Positions 14,692 to 20,680 of a stretch of 27,127 bases of DNA are shown here, piece by piece (the first letter of the stretch is position 1; every line of letters begins with the position of its first letter). The notes under the pieces were generated by a model. It saw only the letters and a program-made list of their open reading frames with translations, was not told the DNA's origin and ran no database searches. Position numbers and translations under genes: made by a program. The stretch is from the NCBI GenBank assembly GCA_050249235.1, contig JBFWQW010000031.1:1-27127 (forward strand). The letters run 5' to 3'. The stretch is from JAEKLB01 sp050249235 (GTDB taxonomy: Bacteria; Actinomycetota; Acidimicrobiia; Acidimicrobiales; CADCSY01).

Positions 14692-15579
14692 GTGGGACTG
14701 GTCGAGGCAGGGACGATGCACCGCCTGGCGGTGGCGGTCGAGGACTCCGACGCGGCGTCGGCCTGGTGGCGGCGGGTGTTCGGCACCGCCGAGGTCACCC
14801 GCATCGACATCCCCCACCAGTCGGCAGAGGCGGCGGCGGCGCCGCAGTCGACCGTCGACGACATGCGGGCTCAGGAGGGGTCCGACTCCCGCATGGTCTG
14901 GCACGGCGGGTACCCGCTGCTGTTCCTCGCCCCGTGGGGCGACGACGGCTACGTGCACCGCCACCTCCGGCGCTGGGGGCCGGGACTGCACTCCCTCGCG
15001 TGGGAGATCGAGGACATGTGGGGCGCCGACGCCGGGCTCCGGGCCGCCGGCTACACGATCACCGGGGTGAACGTGGACGGCCGGCACTTCTTCCTCCACC
15101 CCCGCGAGACCCACGGTGTGATGCTCGAGTTCACCGACACCTACTTCTCCGGCGACGTGCGCCGGGGCGGGCCGGTGCCCGACGAGTCGGGCGGCCTCGT
15201 GACCGGCGCCCGGGTGGCATGGGTCACCGCCGTCGTGGCCGACGCCGACGCCACCGCCGCCCTCCTGGCCGAGGTGGCCAGTGGCACCGAGGTGACCGGC
15301 AACCCGAGGCGCGACCCGGCCGTCGAGGCGGTGCGGGACGTGCGGGTGGGCGACCTCACCGTCCGCCTCGTCACCCCCCGGTCGGCCGAGAGCCTGGCCG
15401 CCCCGGTGCTCGACGCCGGCCCCCGCCTCTACAGCTACGCACTCCGGGTGCCCGACCTGGACGCCGCCCTCGCCGCCGTCGCCGGTGAGGGCGTCGACGT
15501 GGTCGCCCGCGACGGCGCCCTCGCCTGGACCGACCCGGCCGGCAGCTTCGGCGTCCCCCTGGAGTGGGTCCAGGCCTAG
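14692..15579 (+). CDS. VOC superfamily protein with two glyoxalase-like domains
   Basis: This 295-residue protein carries two vicinal-oxygen-chelate modules. The first (about 8-150) resembles methylmalonyl-CoA epimerase: MHRLAVAV with His10, GPGLHSLAWEI with His100, and HPRETHGVMLEF with Glu146, which together would bind one divalent metal. The second (about 165-295) is a degenerate module (ARVAWVTAVVADADATAALLAEV, then YSYALRVPDLDAALAAV) ending GVPLEWVQA. The whole length also matches type I extradiol dioxygenases, so epimerase, dioxygenase or glyoxalase activity are all possible. The start is supported by GGAGGGG. It is divergent from the amidohydrolase operon and may share its regulatory region. 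Confidence 0.82.
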   Translation: MGLVEAGTMHRLAVAVEDSDAASAWWRRVFGTAEVTRIDIPHQSAEAAAAPQSTVDDMRAQEGSDSRMVWHGGYPLLFLAPWGDDGYVHRHLRRWGPGLHSLAWEIEDMWGADAGLRAAGYTITGVNVDGRHFFLHPRETHGVMLEFTDTYFSGDVRRGGPVPDESGGLVTGARVAWVTAVVADADATAALLAEVASGTEVTGNPRRDPAVEAVRDVRVGDLTVRLVTPRSAESLAAPVLDAGPRLYSYALRVPDLDAALAAVAGEGVDVVARDGALAWTDPAGSFGVPLEWVQA

Positions 15580-15790
15580 CCGACCAGCGACCTCGACAGC
15601 TTTCTGGGCGGGGTGTTCGCCGTCGGCGACGCGCCCTTCCTCGGCAGCATGGGCGCCACGGCGCTGCGCTCGCCCGTGGTGGCGATCGCGTCCACCCCGA
15701 CCGGTGACGGCCACTGGCTGGCGGCGGCCGAGGGGGGGTGTTCGACACGGCGACGCCGAGTTCGCCGGGGTCGGAGGCCGGTCGGGCCCT
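15580..15790 (+). pseudogene. Decayed fragment of a GYWL/GGVFAxGDA tandem-repeat protein
   Basis: Directly after the VOC stop, and in the same frame, the sequence encodes LGGVFAVGDAPFLGSMG, then SPVVAIASTPTGDGHWLAAAEGG. This is one full unit of the repeat usually written GYWLVASDGGVFAFGDAxFxGSMGG, found in secreted or surface proteins of actinobacteria. At the G-run near 15730 the frame shifts by a net two lost bases, and the next unit continues in another frame as GDAEFAG. There is no start codon of its own, no signal peptide and no second half. It is a remnant, not a gene. The rest of the 458-bp gap to 16037 holds a 15-bp tandem repeat and the SDR upstream region. Confidence 0.7.
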
Positions 15791-15834
15791 CCGGGGCCCG
15801 GTCGTCGGCGGGAGCTGACCCGGCGATCTCCGGT

Positions 15835-15864
15835 TCCGGCGGCTGGCGGTCCGGCGGCTGGCGC
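15835..15864 (+). repeat. Two tandem 15-bp units between the decayed fragment and the SDR gene
   Basis: TCCGGCGGCTGGCGG (15835-15849) is followed by TCCGGCGGCTGGCGC (15850-15864). They lie in a non-coding stretch about 175 bp before the SDR start. Confidence 0.7.
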
Positions 15865-16022
15865 TCTCTGCAACCGGCGCGACCGCGGCGGTCGTCCCGT
15901 GTGCAGAAGCCGGGCGGGCGTCCAGCGCGCAGTGGCGGGACGGTCGGGACGCTCGGGTACGGTCGCTGGCCGCGCCGGGCGACCCCGGCGGAGGGCTCAC
16001 GCGGCGAGGACTCGCCGCCGAC

Positions 16023-16029
16023 AGGAGAG
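16023..16029 (+). promoter_or_regulatory. Ribosome binding site of the MFE-2-like SDR
   Basis: AGGAGAG lies 8 nt before the ATG at 16038 and is one of the clearest Shine-Dalgarno sequences in the window. Upstream, TACGGT at 15958 is a possible -10, which would leave a 5' leader of about 70 nt. Confidence 0.7.
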
Positions 16030-16037
16030 AGAACGTC

Positions 16038-16952
16038 ATGGGACTGCTCGACGGCAAGGTGGCGATCGTCACGGGCGGCGGCCGGGGCATCGGCCGGGGC
16101 CACGCCCTGCTGCTGGCCCGGGAGGGCGCCAAGGTCGTGGTGAACGACCTGGGTGGCGACGGCCGCGGCGAGGGCGCCGACCTCACGCCGGCCCAGGAGG
16201 TCGTGGCCGAGATCGAAGCCGCCGGCGGGACCGCCGTCGTGAACGGCGCCAACGTCGCGGACTGGGGCGCCGCCGAGGCGCTCGTGAAGCAGGCCGTCGA
16301 CACCTACGGCCGGCTCGACATCCTCATCAACAACGCCGGCATCCTGCGCGACCGCATGTCCTACAACATGAGCGAAGAGGAGTGGGACGCCGTCCTGAAC
16401 GTGGTGCTGAAGGGCAGCTTCGCCCCGGCCCGCTTCGCCGCCGCCCACTGGCGCGAGGTCAACAAGTCGACCGGCGAGCTCGCCAACGGCGTCATCCTCA
16501 ACACCTCGTCGGCCTCGGGCCTCTACGGCAACGCCGGCCAGGCCAACTACGGCGCTGCCAAGATGGGCCTCGCCGCCATGACGATCACCATGGCCCGCGA
16601 GCTCGAGCGGGTGGGCGTGAGGGTGAACGCCATCGCCCCCACTGCCGCCACCCGCCTGCTCGGCACCGTGATGGCCAACGCTCCGGAGATCCCCGAGGGC
16701 CAGCACAACCCGTTCGACCCCAACCAGATCGCCCCGCTGGTGGTGTGGCTGTGCTCCGACAAGGGCGCCGGCGTCACCGGCCAGGTCTTCTCGGTGAGCG
16801 GCTCCCGCATCCAGCTCCTCAAGGGCTGGCACCCGGTCACCCAGGTCGACGCCGGCGACGAGGACTGGACCATCGACCGCATCGAGTCGCTCAAGGGCGA
16901 GATCCTCGGCAGCCACGACACCGGCGTCCCCGCCTTCAACCCCCAGCTCTAG
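16038..16952 (+). CDS. SDR dehydrogenase, (3R)-hydroxyacyl-CoA dehydrogenase (MFE-2)-like
   Basis: This 304-residue classical short-chain dehydrogenase has its NAD(P)-binding motif TGGGRGIG at residues 12-19. NNAG follows near 95, and the catalytic residues are Ser158, Tyr171 and Lys175 in the YxxxK arrangement. The segment VVVNDLGGDGRGEG after strand beta-2 is the hallmark of the dehydrogenase domain of peroxisomal multifunctional enzyme 2 and its bacterial counterparts, which oxidise (3R)-hydroxyacyl-CoA with NAD. The C-terminal extension (about 245-304, with the LLKGWHPVTQVD region) is also typical of that group and longer than in FabG. The role in beta-oxidation of fatty, branched or sterol side chains is inferred. 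A family C hairpin follows the stop. Confidence 0.9.
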   Translation: MGLLDGKVAIVTGGGRGIGRGHALLLAREGAKVVVNDLGGDGRGEGADLTPAQEVVAEIEAAGGTAVVNGANVADWGAAEALVKQAVDTYGRLDILINNAGILRDRMSYNMSEEEWDAVLNVVLKGSFAPARFAAAHWREVNKSTGELANGVILNTSSASGLYGNAGQANYGAAKMGLAAMTITMARELERVGVRVNAIAPTAATRLLGTVMANAPEIPEGQHNPFDPNQIAPLVVWLCSDKGAGVTGQVFSVSGSRIQLLKGWHPVTQVDAGDEDWTIDRIESLKGEILGSHDTGVPAFNPQL

Positions 16953-16975
16953 GGGCCACCGGGCCCGCTGGCGCC

Positions 16976-17018
16976 TTCTGGTCGCCCAGCCACAGTCCGT
17001 GTGGCTGGTCGACCAGAA
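16976..17018. repeat. Family C hairpin repeat, copy 1 (terminator-like)
   Basis: A 19-bp stem with a single C-T mismatch (16976-16994 with 17000-17018) encloses the 5-nt loop GTCCG. It lies 24 bp after the SDR stop and 53 bp before the sigma-factor gene. From CCAGCCACAGTCC through GACCAGAAAAGCGGG it matches the copy at 18564 over about 40 bases. No U-tract follows on the plus strand; on the minus strand a short TTTT precedes the stem. Confidence 0.88.
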
Positions 17019-17070
17019 AAGCGGGGCCCGAAGCTAAGGGATCCTGGCCGGGTGTGACTCTGTCCCCACG

Positions 17071-17610
17071 GTGATCCTGTTCGACCCGTGGTACCGGGAG
17101 CTCCACCCCAGGCTGGTCGCGGCCCTGACGCTGGTGGCGGCCGACCGGGACCTGGCGCAGGATGCCGCCGACGAGGCGCTGGTCCGGGCGCTCGAGCGCT
17201 GGTCGAGGGTCGGCCAGATGGACTCGCCGGACGGTTGGACCTACCGGGTCGCCGTCAACGACCTGCGCCGCCGGGCACGACGGCGCCTGCTCGAGCGACG
17301 GGTCGTGTCGCCGGTCCCGCTGCCCCCGCCGGCCACGGTGGCGGTCGAGGTGTGGGAGGCGGTGCGGTCGCTGCCCCGGCGCCAGCGTGAGGCGATCGGG
17401 CTGCGCTACCTGCTCGACCTGCCGGAGGCCGAGGTGGCCGCCGCCATGGGCGTGGCGGTCGGCACCGCCTCGGCCACCCTGGCCGCGGCCCGGGCCCGGC
17501 TGGCCGCGCTCCTGTCGGACCCGGGCGACGCGGGTGACGTGGTGACGGGCGGGGCGACCGGCGCCGAGCCGGCGATCGAGATCGACGAGGAGACCCGAGC
17601 ATGGAGATGA
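17071..17610 (+). CDS. ECF-type RNA polymerase sigma factor
   Basis: This 179-residue sigma-70 family protein is reduced to regions 2 and 4. Region 2 (about 8-73) includes RDLAQDAADEALVRALERW and SPDGWTYRVAVNDLRRRARRR, the core-binding and -10-recognising helices. Region 4 (about 94-148) has VRSLPRRQREAIGLRYL, then LPEAEVAAAMGVAVGTASATLAAARARL, the helix-turn-helix for the -35. The GTG start lacks a Shine-Dalgarno. The last 10 bp overlap the downstream membrane-protein gene, the usual pattern for a sigma factor and its regulator. The Asp/Glu-rich tail (IEIDEETRAWR) is outside the conserved domains. The stimulus and regulon are unknown. Confidence 0.88.
   Translation: MILFDPWYRELHPRLVAALTLVAADRDLAQDAADEALVRALERWSRVGQMDSPDGWTYRVAVNDLRRRARRRLLERRVVSPVPLPPPATVAVEVWEAVRSLPRRQREAIGLRYLLDLPEAEVAAAMGVAVGTASATLAAARARLAALLSDPGDAGDVVTGGATGAEPAIEIDEETRAWR
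17587..17592 (+). promoter_or_regulatory. Ribosome binding site inside the sigma gene
   Basis: GAGGAG lies 8 nt before the ATG at 17601 and favours it over a second in-frame ATG at 17607. Confidence 0.65.
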
Positions 17611-18551
17611 CCGCCGTGGACGTGCGAGCCGTGCTGCACCCGCTGGTCGTGGGCGGATCCGTGCCGCCGATCGACGAGCTCCGGCGCCGGGCCGGGATCC
17701 GCCGCCGCCACCGGCGCCTCCGCCTGGCCGGCCTGGGAGTGGCCGTCGCCCTGCTCGGCCTCGGGCTCTCCCTGTCGCTCGACCGGGGAGACGCCCCGGT
17801 GTCGGTCGCCGCCGACGGCCAAGTCCCGTACGTCCCCCCGGGTTGGCAGGCCGTCACCTACGGCAAGCTGCAGTTCGCGGTGCCGGCCGACTGGCCCGTG
17901 CAGTGGTACGAGGCTCCCTGCGCCGCTGCGAGCGGCGTCTATCTCGGGGTCGGGCAGTCCAGACCCGGGGCGAGCTGCAGCTACTCGGCTCCTATGCCGG
18001 TCGTGGCCCTGTACCCGATCCATCCACGCTTCACCTTCGATGCCGGCAGCGTCGAGCGGAGGGTCAACGGCCTCCGGATCGAGGTGTCGTCGACAACGGG
18101 TGGCACCGGGGCCCACCTCGGATCGATTGGGATCCTCGTGCCCTCCTTCGACGTCCTCATCAACCTCGACAACTTCGCTTCGACCGAGCACCTGGCGTTG
18201 GCCGACGAGATCATCGAGACCATCGGTGCGGCCCCCGAGCCGCAGCCCTACCGCCCTCCGCCGGAGGAGGCGACGGCGACGCCCGCCCCGCCGTCGCCCT
18301 ACTGTCAGGCCATCGAGGCGTACCGGTCGTCGGTCGCCGGCGCCGAGGGCAGGCGACCGAACACCGGCGACCTCGAGCGCTTCGAGCGGATCCTGACCGT
18401 GGCGCCTCCCGAGGTCGAGCCCGCCATCCGGGCGATGACCGAGTGGCTCCGGGCCGGCGCGCCGGAAACGGCACCCAACCAGGCCGAGGTCGACGCGGCT
18501 GGGGTGGCAGCCACGCAGCACTGGGCGAAGAACTGCCAGGGCGTGGGCTGA
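17601..18551 (+). CDS. Single-pass membrane protein co-encoded with the ECF sigma factor
   Basis: This 316-residue protein has a cytoplasmic N-terminus of about 40 residues rich in Arg (RRRAGIRRRHRRLR), one transmembrane segment (about 41-60, LAGLGVAVALLGLGLSLSL) and an extracytoplasmic domain. The outer part contains PPGWQAVTYGKLQFAVPADWPV, several Cys that could pair (near 108, 124, 235 and 313) and a Pro-rich linker (about 212-232) before a helical C-terminal domain. It overlaps the sigma gene by 10 bp and is therefore a likely regulator. The short N-terminus lacks the zinc anti-sigma HxxxCxxC motif, so a classical ZAS anti-sigma role is not shown. I do not recognise the outer domain. Confidence 0.8.
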   Translation: MEMTAVDVRAVLHPLVVGGSVPPIDELRRRAGIRRRHRRLRLAGLGVAVALLGLGLSLSLDRGDAPVSVAADGQVPYVPPGWQAVTYGKLQFAVPADWPVQWYEAPCAAASGVYLGVGQSRPGASCSYSAPMPVVALYPIHPRFTFDAGSVERRVNGLRIEVSSTTGGTGAHLGSIGILVPSFDVLINLDNFASTEHLALADEIIETIGAAPEPQPYRPPPEEATATPAPPSPYCQAIEAYRSSVAGAEGRRPNTGDLERFERILTVAPPEVEPAIRAMTEWLRAGAPETAPNQAEVDAAGVAATQHWAKNCQGVG

Positions 18552-18563
18552 ACCACCGCCCTC

Positions 18564-18607
18564 TTCTGGTGGCCCCAGCCACAGTCCGTGTGGCTGGTCG
18601 ACCAGAA
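18564..18607. repeat. Family C hairpin repeat, copy 2 (terminator-like)
   Basis: An inner 9-bp stem (CCAGCCACA/TGTGGCTGG) and an outer 7-bp stem (TTCTGGT/ACCAGAA) are separated by a 4/3-nt internal loop. It sits 12 bp after the membrane-protein stop and 7 bp before the convergent ferritin-like gene's stop. Its right part is identical to copy 1 at 16976, including the trailing AAAGCGGG. Confidence 0.88.
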
Positions 18608-18614
18608 AAGCGGG

Positions 18615-18920
18615 TCAGGGGCGGTGGCCGGCGGTCTCCTCATCGAGCGCCTCGGGGTGGAAGAGGTAGGTGCGGAGCTGCTCGTCGAAGCCGGTGTCGT
18701 GCTGGCGGAGCCACTCGAGGACCATGGCGGCATGCTCCTTCTCCTCGTCCCGGTTGTGGGCGAGGATCGCCGCCAGGGCGGGGTCGTCCGTGGCGTCCAC
18801 CCGCTGCTGGTACCAGTCGACCGCTTCGAGCTCCTCCATCAGGGAGCGGATGGCCCGGTGCAGGTCGAGGGTCTCCGGCCGGAGGGTCTCGAGGGGTTCG
18901 TGGTACGAGTCGCTGGCCAT
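18615..18920 (-). CDS. Encapsulated-ferritin (EncFtn) family protein without a cargo peptide
   Basis: This is a 101-residue two-helix ferritin-like protein of the encapsulin-cargo group, which dimerises to build the ferroxidase site and oxidises Fe(II). Diagnostic residues match the Rhodospirillum rubrum protein with a shift of two: Glu30, Tyr37, Glu60 and His63, in EELEAVDWYQQR and HNRDEEKEHAAM. Family members normally carry a short C-terminal targeting sequence ending in GSLR- or GSLK-like residues. Here the C-terminus is FHPEALDEETAGHRP with no such motif, and no encapsulin shell gene lies nearby. The start is supported by TAGGCC 7 nt upstream. It could act as a free ferroxidase or use a distant shell. 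Confidence 0.9.
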   Translation of the reverse strand: MASDSYHEPLETLRPETLDLHRAIRSLMEELEAVDWYQQRVDATDDPALAAILAHNRDEEKEHAAMVLEWLRQHDTGFDEQLRTYLFHPEALDEETAGHRP

Positions 18921-18927
18921 GGGCCCC

Positions 18928-18933
18928 GGCCTA
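18928..18933 (-). promoter_or_regulatory. -10-like TAGGCC before the ferritin-like gene
   Basis: Minus-strand TAGGCC ends 7 nt before the ATG at 18920. It is a weak match to TANNNT, but at the spacing seen before other starts in this window. Confidence 0.25.
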
Positions 18934-19009
18934 CCCCGCCGGCGCGGTCGCTAGGCCGGGTCTCCGACGATCGACCGGTCCGGCTGCCGCACCGACCGCC
19001 GGGCCGGCG

Positions 19010-19672
19010 CTACCCGGGCCCCGCGTCGCCGGCCAGGCCCAGGAGGGGGAGGCAGGGCTCGAGGTGCTCGATCGTGACGTCAGGGCGACCGCCGCCCTCC
19101 CAGCCGTCCCGGTCGAGCACGAACCGGAGGTGGCGGGCGGGCTTGCCCTCCCGGTCGTCGATCTGGGAGCCGTTGGGCCGGTAGCCCCGGGCCACGGTGA
19201 CGCCGAGCGAGCCCGGGTTGTCCTCGAACGCCGACGTGTGGGCCTCGACGGCCCCCAGCCCGGCGAAGGCCAGGTGCAGGACCGCGGCCCGCATCTCCTT
19301 GCCGATGCCCTCGCCCTGGCGGCGCTGGACGAGCCACGACCCGGTCGACACCGACCGGGTGACCGGGAAGTGGCGGGCGGCCAGGCTCTGGCAGCCCACC
19401 GGCTCGCCGTCGGCGAGGACGAGGAAGGGAAGGTGCCAGTCCTCGGCCGACAGGCCGGCGCGGAGTTGCCAGTAGTGGCGCAGCGCGTTGCGCTCCCGCT
19501 CGGGCGACTCGGCGCGGGTCCACGCCGTCGTGAACGGCATGAAGTCGGGATCGTGGATCGGCTCGCCGGTGAGGTCGGCGAGCCGTCCGCAGTCGGCGTC
19601 GTCGGGATAGCGCAGCTCGAGCCGTGGGGTCCGCAGCCGCAGGTCGAACAGCGGCCAGCGCTCGGTGATCAT
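19010..19672 (-). CDS. GNAT family N-acetyltransferase
   Basis: This 220-residue GCN5-related acetyltransferase has the RimJ/RimL-like layout. It begins LRLRTPRLELRYPDD, a typical opening for this branch, and has the acetyl-CoA pyrophosphate-binding motif RRQGEGIGKEM (about residues 116-126) in the Q/RxxGxG/A form. VEAHTSAFEDNPGSLGVTVARGY follows, matching the usual Asn-x-x-Ser segment near the CoA. The length is normal with no extra domain. The ATG has a weak GAGG 7 nt upstream. Substrates of this branch are protein N-termini or small amines; the specific one cannot be told. A family A repeat lies upstream. Confidence 0.88.
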   Translation of the reverse strand: MITERWPLFDLRLRTPRLELRYPDDADCGRLADLTGEPIHDPDFMPFTTAWTRAESPERERNALRHYWQLRAGLSAEDWHLPFLVLADGEPVGCQSLAARHFPVTRSVSTGSWLVQRRQGEGIGKEMRAAVLHLAFAGLGAVEAHTSAFEDNPGSLGVTVARGYRPNGSQIDDREGKPARHLRFVLDRDGWEGGGRPDVTIEHLEPCLPLLGLAGDAGPG

Positions 19673-19739
19673 GCCGAAGCCTCGCCGCCGGCCTGGCTCC
19701 CGACGTCGGCATTTTCGGCGCCGCCTGGCCCCTGCCACC

Positions 19740-19790
19740 CGAACTCGGTGCGGATCTCGCCGCTCAGCGGCGACCACCGCACCGAGTTCG
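19740..19790. repeat. Family A 51-bp two-stem palindromic element, copy 2
   Basis: The same 13-bp outer arms (19740-19752 and 19778-19790) and 6-bp inner arms TCGCCG/CGGCGA (19757-19762 and 19768-19773) occur with loop CTCAG. It lies between the PhzF-family gene's stop and the GNAT start, 68 bp upstream of the latter. Confidence 0.92.
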
Positions 19791-19805
19791 CATCGACGAG
19801 GTACC

Positions 19806-20567
19806 TCACACGAGGAGGCGGACCTCGGAGACGGTGACGGCCCGGCCGCCGAGCACGACCCGGTCGCCGGCCAGGCGCATGCCGACGGTGCCGCCCCGAG
19901 CCGACACCTGGTGGCCCACCAGCTCGGTGCGACCGAGGCGGGGGGCCCAGTAGGGCGCCAGCACGCAGTGGGCCGAGCCGGTCACGGGATCTTCGGGGAT
20001 CCCGGCGTTTGGGGCGAACATGCGGCTGACGACGTCGGCGCCGCTTCCGGCCGGGGCCGGGGCGGTGATGATCAGGGCGTGGTCGCCGAGCGCGGCCACG
20101 GCGCCCAGATCGGGCACGTGGTCGGCCACGTCGGCGGCGGTCGGCAGCTCGACGAACCAGTAGTTGAGCGCCGAGCCGGTCCACCGGGGCGCCGCCAGCC
20201 CGGGCGGGAGGAACGGCAGGGCCCGCTCGGTGGGTGGGTGGGAGGGGAAGTCCATCTCGATGGTGCCGTCCTGGGCGGTGCAGGCCAGCCGGCCCGACCG
20301 GGTGTGGAAGGCGGCGTCGCCTCCGAGCACGTGGGCGGCGGCGAGGGTGGCGTGCCCGCAGAGGTCGACCTCGAGGAGGGGGGTGAACCACCGGAGGTCG
20401 TGCTCGCCATCCCGTCGGGCGACCACGAACGCGGTCTCGGCGAGGTTCATCTCCCGGGCGACAAGCTGCATGCGCTCGTCGGACGGGAACGCCTCGACGA
20501 TTGCGATGGCGGCCGGGTTGCCGGTGAAGGGTCGGTCGGTGAAGGCGTCCACCACGGTCAGCTCCAT
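19806..20567 (-). CDS. PhzF family isomerase/epimerase
   Basis: This 253-residue PhzF-fold protein belongs to a family of two pseudo-symmetric domains related to diaminopimelate epimerase. The founding member catalyses an isomerisation in phenazine synthesis; most relatives have unknown substrates. The motifs TGNPAA (15-20), the catalytic Glu44 in NLAETAFV, CGHATLAAAH (about 70-80) and the second-half EDPVTGSAHC are all in place. The ATG at 20567 is preferred; a GTG five codons upstream is in frame. No phenazine genes are near, so a phenazine role is not supported. Family A repeats flank the gene on both sides. Confidence 0.9.
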   Translation of the reverse strand: MELTVVDAFTDRPFTGNPAAIAIVEAFPSDERMQLVAREMNLAETAFVVARRDGEHDLRWFTPLLEVDLCGHATLAAAHVLGGDAAFHTRSGRLACTAQDGTIEMDFPSHPPTERALPFLPPGLAAPRWTGSALNYWFVELPTAADVADHVPDLGAVAALGDHALIITAPAPAGSGADVVSRMFAPNAGIPEDPVTGSAHCVLAPYWAPRLGRTELVGHQVSARGGTVGMRLAGDRVVLGGRAVTVSEVRLLV

Positions 20568-20623
20568 GGCACCAATCGTCACCGGCCGGCGGCGTCGATT
20601 CGCCTCGAATACGCACCGCGACC

Positions 20624-20674
20624 CGAACTCGGTGCGCTCCTCGCCGCTCAGCGGCGACCACCGCACCGAGTTCG
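20624..20674. repeat. Family A 51-bp two-stem palindromic element, copy 3
   Basis: The outer arms are at 20624-20636 and 20662-20674; the inner arms TCGCCG/CGGCGA are at 20641-20646 and 20652-20657, with loop CTCAG. It lies between the aldo/keto reductase stop and the PhzF start. It is identical to copy 2 except in two or three bases of the first internal loop. Confidence 0.92.
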
Positions 20675-20680
20675 CCTTGG

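Noticed and set aside
12753..15488. A 911-codon plus-strand frame across the amidohydrolase operon
   Set aside because: It is antisense to three well-supported genes and runs through the family A repeat; no motif is recognisable.
18615..18920. A complete encapsulin nanocompartment operon
   Set aside because: Only the ferritin-like cargo homologue is present; neither flanking gene has the HK97-type shell fold.
19806..20567. A phenazine biosynthesis locus
   Set aside because: PhzF relatives are widespread without phenazine genes, and no other phz gene is in the window.
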